Below, in pieces: positions 23,906 through 35,068 of a stretch of 64,000 bases of DNA. The stretch is from Agapanthus africanus. Lineage: Eukaryota; Streptophyta; Magnoliopsida; Asparagales; Amaryllidaceae. How positions within the stretch are numbered: the stretch's first letter is position 1; every line of letters begins with the position of its first letter. The DNA lies in NCBI GenBank assembly GCA_030015575.1, contig JASDDO010000006.1, forward strand, positions 205,039,632-205,103,631, in the 5' to 3' direction. The position numbers were made by a program, and so were the translations under genes. Below the pieces are notes generated by a model. It worked only from the letters and a program-made list of their open reading frames with translations, was not told where the DNA came from and ran no database searches.

Positions 23906-25820
23906 TATTAGTGTATATGCCCTAGGGGCCATTATTGTATCATACTGGCTTGTATGTTACCTAATGGAAGCTTGGGATATTCACGGTTATATTAACAGTG
24001 TTGATAAACATAGTAGTATGCTACTTGGTTTAAGTCTATCTTAATATGTGTCTATGTTAGCATATCGCGAATACATATTGATAGAGCCCTTAGGATCTTG
24101 CTTGACTACCAGCGTTGTGATGGCAGTCACACTAGTGGGGGCTGGGTAGTCTACAAGCACATCCTTTTTCAGGTCCCTAGTCGTAGGATTATCGAGACAG
24201 GGCATCGATACTCCGGAGTAGACTAGTGTATACGCTTCTCAACCCAGCATGGGAGATGGTCTGTCCTACAGCCAACAGTACGTTGTACTGAAGAATGTAT
24301 ACAGGTGCTCGTTGGGTTACGGGTACACCGGACAGGACTCGCAGGGAACTGTTGGTGGTATTATACCCGTCATCAGTTAACTGTTCCCAGGTGACATGAG
24401 TACAGCATAGTCCGCAAACTTGACACTGCTGCTTCGTCTCGAGTGTGTCCCCACTGTTCGTTGATTGCTACCCTACCACGGCTCAAAGGAGTCGTGCAAA
24501 CAGGTAGCAGTTGGGTGCAGTCCCGAAGCACTTGGAGGCAGTGGCAGTTAGATAGGATTCGTCTCTCCCGGTATTGGGAGTTGATATCGCGCTGTGCTTG
24601 GAGAGCCATTACGCAAAGTCCCTGGCCAGGGCAAACGAGATTTACTGGTAGGATTTCCAGTAGCTTCTCAAGGTGTAATGGGCTTCACTCCAACACGACT
24701 TATACCGCTTTTAGGGGACTGACGCTTGCCGCCCCCTAGGCCCGATATGCGATAGTCCTAGATGAACAGACCGGACTGTACGGAGATTGTCACATCAGGC
24801 TCAGTAGGAGTTCAGATGGGTTTCCTCATCGGCCTTCTTATCGACATCTACCTGGGGACCGTTACGTACAGCTAGTACTGCTTGCGGCCTGTGGTTAAAT
24901 CCACTGCCAGTGTAGTAGTCGAGTCTTTAGATTCCCACACAGAGAGTTTCCTTCCTTCAGGAGAAACGATATAGAGGTCGTATGGTTTTACGACAGGGTT
25001 CGGACACATACATGATTTTACGCACGTACGATGTTCAGATAGTTTATACTAGCAGGCTTTGGTTTAAGCCAGATTCTAGTATTGGATTATTGGATTTATA
25101 CAATCTCAGTATTTCCGTGTTTTCACGGATGGGAGGGGCATTCTCGTAATTAGTCGAGAATCTTCTAGAAGATTGATGAGTTGGAGGCTTAGGTGGAATT
25201 TGCATTAAATGGATTAGTGACTCATGGTGTGATTCCTCAAATGAGTTAATGAAGCATTTATTGTTTAATGACTCATAAGATGATTCATCCAAAGAGAGTT
25301 AATGAAGCAAGGTTGATATTATTATTATGTTATTCATTTTAATAATTATCATGCTTCATATTTTCTAAAATGAGACATAATTCATTATCATTCTCACTCA
25401 CACTTTCTCTCTCCTCAAGCTCTCTCTCTTGAAAGAACTAACCCTAACCTCTCATGTGTTAAGATCCAAGGGTTAGCAAGACTAATAGATCCATAATCCT
25501 CTTCTATATCCACTAGGTTACTTTGATTAGCACTCATAGCAACCTAGTTACCTTAAGTGAGAGGTTAAAGCTTGGAGAAGTAGCTCTCGGATGGATCTTC
25601 TATCACATCAAGAAGGCCGACGAGGATGTGAACTACAAGGACACGAAGGACTAAAATCATTAGGTATAATCATCTATCATAGTAGGTAATCACTTCTATG
25701 TTGTTGTTAGTTAGGGTTTGGCAAAGATCTGTAAAGTTAGTCGATGTCAGTTTAAACAAAATGATTGTTTTACCTATTCCGCCTCCCCGCATCATGTGGG
25801 GTGTCTAACGTCGACTTTCA
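23906..25820 (+). mobile_element. Copia A 5' LTR
   Basis: It starts TATTAGTGTATATGCCC, with the usual TG reading TA, and ends ACGTCGACTTTCA. It includes the ~220-bp block (24560-24800) shared with other copia LTRs. The 98-codon frame there is not a gene. The segment that follows the LTR is not a primer site but a copy of sequence found outside the 3' LTR. Confidence 0.9.
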
Positions 25821-25924
25821 ATTATAACCTTTGTAGTCCGTTCCTTCGCTTCATAAGCTCCGAGTAGTAGTCCCTTCGCCGCGATCCATGAACTCCCGGA
25901 CTGTAGAGAGGCTCCACAAGTCGA
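25821..25924. repeat. 104-bp segment inside 5' LTR, copy of 3' flank
   Basis: It is identical at all but two positions to 30104-30207, which is LTR B sequence immediately outside the 3' LTR of A. It even includes a version of the ATTAC target duplication. It directly follows the 5' LTR and directly precedes integrase sequence. Confidence 0.9.
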
Positions 25925-28189
25925 GGTGGTGAATACTTAAGTGCCGAGTTCCTGGGTTACCTAAAAGAGAAAGGAAATCTCTCTCAGCTTACTCCTCCAT
26001 ACACTCAACAGCATAACGGTGTATCGGAAAGTCAGAACCGAACCCTATTGGATATGGTATGTTCCATGATGTGTAATGCTGAGTTACCGCGATCTTTCTG
26101 GGGTTATGCGCTAGAATCAGCTGCATATCTTTTGAACAAGGCTCCTACCAAGACCGTGCCTACCACCCCCTATCAGATGTGGAGTGGGAAGAAACCCTAT
26201 CTTCAGTATCTGAAGATATGGGGATGTCCAGCTTTTGTTAAAAAGCAGCATGCAGACAAACTCGAGGCACGATCAGTGCAGTGTCAATTTGTGGGATATC
26301 CAAAGAACTCCAAGGGGTATTTCTTCTATTACGCAGAGGAACAAAAGGTTTTGGTTTCTCGTAATGCCCATTTTCTAGAACAACAGTTTTTAGAAAAGGA
26401 AACAAGTGGGAGCGGAATAGAACTGGAAGAAATTCCAGAACCATAAACTACTACTGAAATTTTGGTAGAACCAGAAGTTCAAGAAGAAGAGGACATTCCC
26501 GCACCCCTCCGTAGGAGTAGTAGGCCGTCTCATCCGCCTGAGAGATACTACGGTTTTCTCATAGAAGGGGATAGAGAAGATTGCATCATTGATAATGATG
26601 AACCTACTAGCTTCCAGCAGGCCATCCAGAGCGGCGACTCAGTAAGATGGCTGGATGCAATGCGGACCGGAATTGAGTCCATGTACACCAAAAAAGTATG
26701 GACTTTAGACTTTGCTCCAGGTGGGGTAAAACCCATAGGATGCAAGTGGATCTTCAAGAAAAAGATTGTTGTAGATGGACAGGTGGAAACCTATAAGGCT
26801 AGACTTGTTGCAAAGGGTTTTCGTCAAAGACCTGGTTTGGACTATGACGAAACTTTTTCTGCAGTGGCTATGCTCAAATCCATTCGGATCCTTCTTGCCA
26901 TTGCTGCCTTCCACAATTATGAGATCTGGCAGATGGACGTGAAGACGGCTTTCCTAAATGGAAATTTGGAAGAGTGCATCTATATGGATCAGCTAGAAGG
27001 TTTAAATCAGAGTGGGAGAAGCCGGAAAGTGTGCAAGTTGCTTATGTCCATTTATTGACTAAAGCAGGCATCGCGGAGTTGGAACATCTGTTTTGATGAA
27101 ACTGTCAAAGAATATGACTTTATCAAAAATCCAGATGAACCATGTATATATAGTAAAATTGTAGCATGAACTGTTGTATTCCTCGTCTTGTACGTGGATG
27201 ACATTCTCTTGATAGGAAATGACATTCCTATGCTACAATCTGTCAAAGGATTCTTGTCACACAGGTTCTCCATGAAAGACCTGGGTGATGCCTCTTACAT
27301 TCTGGGGATCCGGATCTATCGTGATAGATCTAAGAGGATGTTGGGACTTTCGCAGTCCAAGTAAATCAACACTATACAGAAAAGATTCAGTATTGAAGAT
27401 TCTAAGCGCGATAGTTTACCGGCTTGTTACGGAATCACCCTATCCAAAGAGATGTCTCCCAAGACTGATTTGGAAGGGGACCGCATGTCAGTTATACCCT
27501 ACGCTTCTGCGGTAGGCTCTATAATGTATGCGATGTTGTGCACCAGACCAGATGTAGCTTACGCACTGAGCGTGGTAAGCCGGTATCAGTCAGACCTAGG
27601 GGAGAAGCACTGGATAGCAGTAAAGAAAATTCTAAAGTACCTGAGAAGGACTAAGGAGATGTTCTTGGTTTACGGCGGAAAAAACCTCAAGATCGAGGCC
27701 TTTGCTGATTCCAGCTTCCATAGTGACAGGATGACACCAAGTCCATGTCAGTTTATGTCTTTCCCTTAATGGAGGGGCGGTGTGCTGGAAGAGTTCCAAG
27801 AAGGACGCCGTTGCTGACTCGACGATGGAAGCGGAGTATATCGCTGCTTGCGATGCCGCAAAAGAAGCGGTCTGGATGAAGAAGTTCCTCATAGAACTTC
27901 AGGTGGTTCCATCCATTGTTGATCCAATACCTCTGTATTGTGACAATAATGGGGCTATAGCTTTAGCAAAGGAACCCAGGTCCCATCAGAAGTCCAGACA
28001 CATCTTAAGGCGGTATCACCTGATCAGGGAGATCATAGATCGCCAGGAGATCGAGGTCCGGAGAGTTGCTACAGAGGAGAACACTGCCGATCCATTCACA
28101 AAAGCCTTACCTCAGACGCAGTTCGAGAGACTATCAGAGATGATAGGTCTTCGATACGCCAGTACATGGCCCTAGTGCAAGTGGGAGAT
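25925..28189 (+). pseudogene. Copia A pol remnant: integrase, reverse transcriptase, RNase H
   Basis: It begins in the integrase core (RGGEYLS, then QQHNGVSE and NRTLLDMV) and passes through the integrase C-terminal part (WGCPAFVK). Reverse transcriptase follows (WIFKKK, ARLVAKGF, QMDVKTAFLNG, YVDDILLIG), then RNase H (ADSTMEAEYIA, PLYCDNNGAIALAKEP, HILRRYHLIREI, TADPFTKALPQ). These motifs place it in the Tork/TAR group of plant copia. The stretch contains several breaks. It ends at a polypurine tract (28179-28189). Confidence 0.92.
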
Positions 28190-30103
28190 TGTTAGTGTAT
28201 ATGCCCTAGGGGCCATTATTGTATCATACTAGCTTGTATATTACTTAATGGAAGCTTGGGATATTCACAGTTATATTAACAGTCTTGCTAAACATAGTAG
28301 TATGCTACTTGGTTTACGTCTATCTTAATATGTGTATATGTTAGCATATCGCGAATACATATTGATAGAGCCTTTAGGATCTTGCTTGACTACCAGCGTT
28401 GTGATGGCAGTCACACTAGTGGGGGCGGGGTAGTCTACAAGCACATCCTTTTTCTGGTCCCTAGTCATAGGATTATCGAGACAGGGCCTCGATACTCCGG
28501 AGTAGACTAGTGTTTATGCTTCTCATCCCAGCAGAGGAGATGGTCTGTCCCACAGCCAACAGTATGTTGTACTGGAGATAGTATACGGGTGCTCGTTGGG
28601 TTACGGGTACACCGGACACGACTCACAGGGAACTGTTGGTTGGTATTATACCCGTCGTCAGTTAACAGTTCCCAGGTGACATGAGTACAGCATAGTCCGC
28701 AGACTTGACACTGCTGCTTCGTCTCGAGTGTGTTCCCACTGTTCTTAGATTGCTACCCTATCTCGGCTCAAAGGAGTTGTGCAAACAGGATGCAGTTGTG
28801 TGCAGTCCCGAAGCACTTGGAGTCAGTGGAGGTTAGATAGGATTCGTCTCTTCCGGTATTGGGAGTTGATATCGCGCTGTGTTTGGAGAGCCATTACGCA
28901 AAGTCCCTGGCTAGGGCAAACGAGATTTACTGGTAGGATTTCCAGTAGCTTCTCAAGGTGTAATGGGCTTCACTCCGACATGACTTATACCGCTTTTAGG
29001 GGACCGACACTTGCCGCCCCTAGGCCCGATATGCGATAGTCCTAAACGAACAGACCGGACAGTACGGAGATTGTCACATCAGGCTCAATAGGAGTTCGGA
29101 TGGGTTTCCTCATCGGCCTTCTTATCGACATCTACCTGGGGACCGTTACGTACAGCTAGTACCGCTTGCGGCCTGTGGTTAAACCCACTACCAGCGTAGT
29201 AGTCGAGTCTTTAGAATCCCACACAGAGAGTTTCCTTCCTTCAGGCAAAACGATATAGAGGTCGTATGGTTTTACGACAGGGTTCGGACACATAGTGTTT
29301 TTACACACGTACGATATTCGGACAGTTTATACTAGCAGGCTTTGGTTTAAGCCAGATTCTAGTATTGGATTATTGGATTTATACAATCTCAGTATTTCCG
29401 TGTTTTCACGGATGGGAGGGGCATTCTCGTAATTAGTCAAGAAACTTCTAGAAGATTGATGAGTTGAAGACTTCGGTGGAATTTGCATTAAATGGATTAG
29501 TGACTCATGGTGTGATTCATCAAATGAGTTAATGAAGCATTTATTGCTTAATGACTCATGAAATGATTCACCCAAAGAGAGTTAATGAAGCATGGTTGAT
29601 ATTATTATTATGTTATTCATTTTAATAATTATCATGCTTCATATTTTCTAAAATGAGACATAATTCATTATCATTCTCACCCACACCTTCTCTCTCCTCA
29701 AGCTCTCTCTCTTCAAAGAACTAACCCTAACCTCTCATGTGTTGAGATCCAAGGGTTAGCAAGATTAATAGATCCATAATCCTCTTCTATATCCTCTATG
29801 TTACTTTGATTAGCACTCATAGCAACCTAGTTACCTCAAGTGAGAGGTTAAAGCTTGGAGAAGTAGCTCTCGGGTGAATCTTCTATCACATCAAGGAGGC
29901 CGACGAGGTGGTGAACTACAAGGACAAGAAGGACTTAAATCATTAGGTATAATCATCTATCATAGTAGGTAATCACTTCTATGTTGTTGTTAGTTAGGGT
30001 TTGGCAAAGATCCGTAATGTTAGTCGATGTTACTTTAAACAAAATGATTGTTTTACCTATTCCGCCTCCCCGCATCATGTGGGGTGTCTAACGTCGACTT
30101 ACA
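28190..30103 (+). mobile_element. Copia A 3' LTR
   Basis: It begins TGTTAGTGTATATGCCC after the AAGTGGGAGAT polypurine tract and ends ACGTCGACTTACA. ATTAC follows as the right target duplication. Confidence 0.93.
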
Positions 30104-30207
30104 ATTACAACCTTTGTAGTCCGTTCCTTCGCTTCATAAGCTCCGAGTAGTAGTCCCTTCACCGCGATCCATGAACTCCCGGACTGTAGAGAGGCTCCAC
30201 AAGTCGA
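30104..30207. repeat. 104-bp segment outside 3' LTR of A (part of LTR B)
   Basis: This is continuous on the minus strand with the rest of LTR B. It is the likely source of the copy at 25821-25924. A minus-strand frame of 61 codons overlaps it but has no coding support. Confidence 0.88.
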
Positions 30208-32173
30208 ATGATCCATGCTTGCTAGAAGTCTTCCTTTTGGAAGATGATCTACCTTGAAGAAACTCAAACCCAAGCTCTTGCTTCACTAATCATGTATTAG
30301 TAAAGCAAACACCCTAATCTAAGTGACTAGAATAGATGATGATGATGAAGTAGGAATTTAGCTCTCTTTTGTTTTCAATTTCTCACTCATTATCATCACT
30401 TCACAAAAAGCTAGAAAGCTATTTCAAGAGGAAGAAGAAGAAGAAATCTATTTGTGATGAATAAATGAAATCATTGTATGAGGTTAGAATTGTAACCATG
30501 GGTTAAGAATGAAGACTTAACCCTTGTAGAGAACTAACTATGGTAAAGGGTTTGGGTTGGGTTAAGAAATATCTACACAAAATATCATAAGTCAAAGTCA
30601 AAGCATCAAGAAGCTTCATGAAAGCTTCAAGCAAGCTTAACCCTAATCCAAACCCTAACCATATTTAAACTCCACAAAACATGTTGCATTTGTAACCCTA
30701 ACATGGTACAATATTATATATCACATATACAATATTTATTGTAACAAAATAAAATAATACAATTAACATATATCACATATATATCAATGTATTATCCATG
30801 TGAGAAGAAGAATCTTTAAGTGAGCTAATATTAGTTAATGTAATATAAAATATCAAATATATAATTATACATTAAATTATCGAATCAACACTTGATCCGA
30901 TAATCCGGCTATTTCACAAATAACCGACTAATATAATCTGTATCAGTTTATCGAATCAATACTTGATCCGATGACCCGGTTATATCACATATACCCGGCC
31001 GATACCACAAATCGCGAGAATCTAATACGGTATCGCATACACATATTATTCTCGGTCCCGCACATATCACATATATGCTCCTACTCCGTTTTGCCTGACC
31101 CAGGAAACCTCTATGTAGGACTCTAAAGAATCGTCAATACGCCGGCAGTAGGTGATGATGATATCAAACACCCACAAGCTGCAAGCGGTCAGCTAAACGT
31201 AACAGCCACCCAGGTAAGCTTGCTTGTACATTCCCCTGCGAATCAGAAGATCAGAAGATCAACAAGCAAGCTTGTACATTCCCCTGCGAATCCAATCAGT
31301 AACACTCCCGTACAGTCCGGTCTCTTCGTCTGATATGTCGCATATCTCGCCTAGGGGTGGTAAACGTCAGACCCCAGTAGCTTGATAAGTCATGTCGATA
31401 TGAGGTCCATAACTGTTCGAGAAACTACTGATAACACATAACAGTAAATCTCAGCAACCCTGGCCAGGGATTTCCAGTTATAGCCAATCGAACACAGCTC
31501 AACATCAACTCCCTATACCGGGAGAGACGAAACCCCTCCTATCGCTCATTGCCTCCATGTGATTCGGGACTGTACCCAAAAGCCACCGTTTTGCACGTCC
31601 TCTTGGACGTGGTATGATGGAAATCAAAGCACAATGGGAATCACACAAGACTCAATGACGATCTTGGGTCTACAAACTAACCTGTACCAGTGTCACCAGA
31701 GAAGTGCCATCTGAAGTGACGTATAATACCATCTGGGAGTTCTCGGCGAGTCGTTCCAGTGTACCCAGTCTCCACTGAGCACCCGTATATCTTCTCTGAT
31801 GTCAAACACCAATGGATATAGGATCATCCATCGCCCATCATATGGGTCAAGAAGCGCATACGCTAGTCTACTCTGATATATCGATGGCATGTCTCGATAC
31901 ACCTACGACTAGGAACATTTGAAGGATGTACATAGCAACTACTCTGTCCCCACTAGTATGATCTGCATCATAGTCCTGGTAGTCAAGTACTCATCTTAAG
32001 GGCTTTATCAACATGTAACATAGAGACTATCAGAGTACATGCTAAGATAAAGAGCAACCAGATAGCATACTATCATGTCGAGCAAGAAAGTCCTCCCTAT
32101 ATATGTCCAAGCATCCACTACAATATACATCGTATGTACAGTAATGTCCTCTAGGGCATATATATCACTAACA

Positions 32174-35052
32174 CGTAGCTTATTCGTTTTAGTTTAGAAC
32201 GCTTAAAGTAAAGTTTCGTGAACATATCATATTTTTAGTGTCAATATATGATATCTGTGATCTGCTGTGACCCGGTGTATGTACTAGAAAATCTAGCAGT
32301 GTTGTTGTGTTGTACCATAGACCCTAAGCTTTCACCTTAAGCACGAACCCCTGGGCTCGGATTTGGCCGGCGACACTTAGGGAAATTCCGGCGAGCTCGG
32401 TTTTTGGTTGGTGTTTGGGGTTGGTTTTTGGTGGGTAGCTATCTGTAGTGGTTTAAGTGTGTTTGGTCTTGCTGGATTTTAATGGTTTTACTGTATACAA
32501 AATCAGGAATCACTTGCTTGTTTCTAGTGTTACGACTATGCGCGTTACGTTATCCGACACGGTTCGTGTCTTTGTGTAGCTTTTGCTCTTGGGTTGGTTT
32601 CGTAGTGTCGCTACGCACGTTAGCCACTAGAAAAACACTTGAGAGTATATTTGGAGTTGATGCGTCGGTGAAGCGTAGTTTGTACGTGTTATTGGTCGAT
32701 TGCATATATACACTTGTTATATTGTTTTATGATCTTAGGGTCGCAGGCGAGGACTTTGGACGCTGCGAAGAAGGGAAAGCGAATGGTTGGCTTTACTTAG
32801 ACCCAGGATCATCAGTGAGTAGATTTAACATCTACAGGGGAATCTCCCGCATGGCGTTATGCGTCAGGGCTTGATATGATATGATATTAGCCGCATGTTA
32901 TATTGCACATATAGAGATTTTGCATAACACTTCATTGTATAATATTACTTGTTGTGCTTGGACTTGTACCCTTTGGACACTGCACTATTATTGACGGTTC
33001 ATGTTGCACGAGCACTGATTGTATTCCACTCACACCGTCAATAATTGCCATGACTCGCACAACACCTATACATGCGTGATATTGTATTGGCTAGGGAGTT
33101 GAGACATGATCCTTATTTTTATTGTGCATATGACATATACCATACATGTATACCTACATGCTTACACATATGCCTTGACATGCCTACATGCTAGTTACCC
33201 ATATACCTATATGGTATCGTACCATTAGTAACAGGTATATACATATATGAGACATAGCTACATGTACATCTTGCATACATACTTACACATACACCCTTAT
33301 GGTATTACATCATTATTGATAGGTACATGCTCATACACCTTGCTATAGTTACATGTTCACCTTTATATGATGTTGCGTTTGGTTTCGGAGAAATTAGGAA
33401 CCGCATGATATATTTAGTAACTTTTTGCAGTTAAATAGTGGTTTTTCCTTTATATGCTCATATTACTGTTTCATGTTGCACATAGTGTATTCATGGATTT
33501 TCGTATTGAGATATGGATTTCATATGATGTTTTACTCCTATGTATATATATCGGTGGTATAGGACGCTGATATATATATGTAGTGGTATGGGACGCTGCT
33601 ATATATGTACACATATATAATAATCTATGCAAGTATTCATATTCTTTACTTGATGTTTTCTGATTCTCTTGATATGATATTTCGATGCGTCCATCATGTG
33701 ATTTCTCGGTTCTGAGATTGGCATGCGATACCCGATTCGAGAAGCAGGAGGCACCGTCTGTGGGTATATGGTGGACCCGGTATAGAACCTCGGGGCGAAG
33801 GTGATTTCGTGGTTTAGACGATGAGCCTGGAAGAGGGACCACAACCTACCAGTGACAGTATTGGACTCGGCGGTGATCGTAGAGATATCGACCGGAGTCA
33901 TGTACGTATGGATACGTGGAATTTCGAGTGTAAAAGCTGGGCACTCGGGTTTCGATAGCGTATGATACGTAACTATCAGGGCCAGTCGTGGTGACGACGC
34001 CTGATAGATGAGTTTTTATGTGTCGCTGCTGTACACTACTTTTCATGATGTTTTCGGGTGTCGATGTTTGATACTCAGGTTCTGTGAGACTTACAAGATA
34101 TGAGGGCCGATTCTCAGCGCCGATCTGAGGGCTGATATGAAGGCCAATCTGAGGGCTGATTGGAGGAATTTGGGATTTAGATTTTCTTGATGGATACTGG
34201 TCCTGCCACGATGAGGATTCCGTGAGTATGACATGTTTTATCCCATATTCCGCATTTATTCGATATGCATTGCTTCATGTATTAGTAGTACCTGATAGAG
34301 TACCTTTCATGACTGTTGCATATACATATTGCCATTTATTGCATTTAGCTTGCATGTGTTAGATTAGCGTAGTATGTGAATACTTGCGATTACCTGCATA
34401 TGTTATTTACTATTCACGAGTTGGCCACTCACCCCCGTTGTGCCACAGGGTTTTGCAGGTTGTCCCTAAGAGTAGTCAGAGGCAGGGCTTTTCTTCGTAT
34501 CACATCATCTTTTGCAACGGATACCGCTTCGACTGACAGCGTGTAGTTTTGCTATAGGTGGGTTTTACGGTTATCCGATGTTGCTCATTGTATAGTCGTT
34601 TTATCCATGTACTCTCCATCTACCACTTTCATGTATTGACTTAGAGACGAGTTGTGAGGACGATATTGTATATTGTTTTGTGACTTGGAGGTCTTTTATG
34701 CAGTTTTTATTTTATCGTCTTTTTCTTCGCTACGGCATCGTACATCTGTTGTGGTGGTTTTTTTCCGCCTTTGGGCGTGGATTTTCTCCCTTTTGGGGAT
34801 GCTTTAATTATATCTTTTATTGTACCCTTTTTGGGGGCTTGTTTTACAAAAGGGGTGCTGCCAAATTTTAAAGGAAATAAAATTGGACTTTAAAGAATTT
34901 GTATTTGAGGTTTCAAAAGTTTTAACATTGTTCTTATCACTTACTACTTTTGATGGTTTAGATTGCTGGGTTTTCGGCTTACTTAAATTGCATTACGCCT
35001 GTAGACATTACGTGGTTTAAGGGCCGTCACGTGCCAATTTCGGGTCGTGACA
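32174..35052 (+). mobile_element. D 5' LTR, piece 2
   Basis: It continues D after LTR B, starting with the CGTAG duplication. It contains the exon-like block after TCTTAG|GGTCGCAGG (near 32740-32814), a donor-like GTGAGTAG (32815-32822), a perfect 11-bp hairpin (32987-33045) and an acceptor-like TTTGCAG (34452-34458). It ends GGGTCGTGACA. Confidence 0.92.
32987..33045 (+). promoter_or_regulatory. Conserved LTR hairpin, D 5' LTR
   Basis: ATTATTGACGG (32987-32997) pairs perfectly with CCGTCAATAAT (33035-33045) over a 37-base loop. Confidence 0.7.
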
Positions 35053-35056
35053 AAGT

Positions 35057-35068
35057 TGGTATCAGAGC
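35057..35068 (+). other. Primer binding site, initiator tRNA-Met (element D)
   Basis: TGGTATCAGAGC, 4 bases after the LTR end. Confidence 0.93.

Larger units (their letters stand above)
23906..30103 (+). mobile_element. Ty1/copia element A (Tork/TAR-like)
   Basis: Target duplication ATTAC at 23901-23905 and 30104-30108, within LTR B. LTRs are 23906-25820 and 28190-30103 (1915 and 1914 bp). The interior is only ~2.4 kb and carries integrase, reverse transcriptase and RNase H parts but no gag, protease or normal primer site. It is a shortened copy with several breaks in what remains. The LTRs differ by roughly 4-6% in two hand-compared stretches (7 of ~122 and 12 of ~260 positions), suggesting about two million years. 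Confidence 0.92.
23748..32173 (-). mobile_element. Solo copia LTR B, split by copia A
   Basis: On the minus strand it starts TGTTAGTGATATATATGCCC at 32173 and ends AACCCTACA at 23748. CGTAG flanks both sides (23743-23747 and 32174-32178). Its two pieces, 30104-32173 and 23748-23905, make an LTR of about 2.2 kb. No interior of its own is seen, so it is a solo LTR. It is a copia subfamily related to A but with a different 3' end. It holds internal duplications, including a ~70-bp pair near 30870-31010 and a short pair with CCCCTGCGAATC near 31215-31290. Confidence 0.82.

Noticed and set aside
24443-24739. 98-codon frame, with relatives at 28779-29039, 60788-61069 and minus 5520-5738, suggesting a conserved LTR protein
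   Set aside because: Nucleotide conservation is real. However, between copies the differences are not concentrated at third codon positions, and the frame is not kept in all copies. It is treated as a conserved non-coding LTR block.
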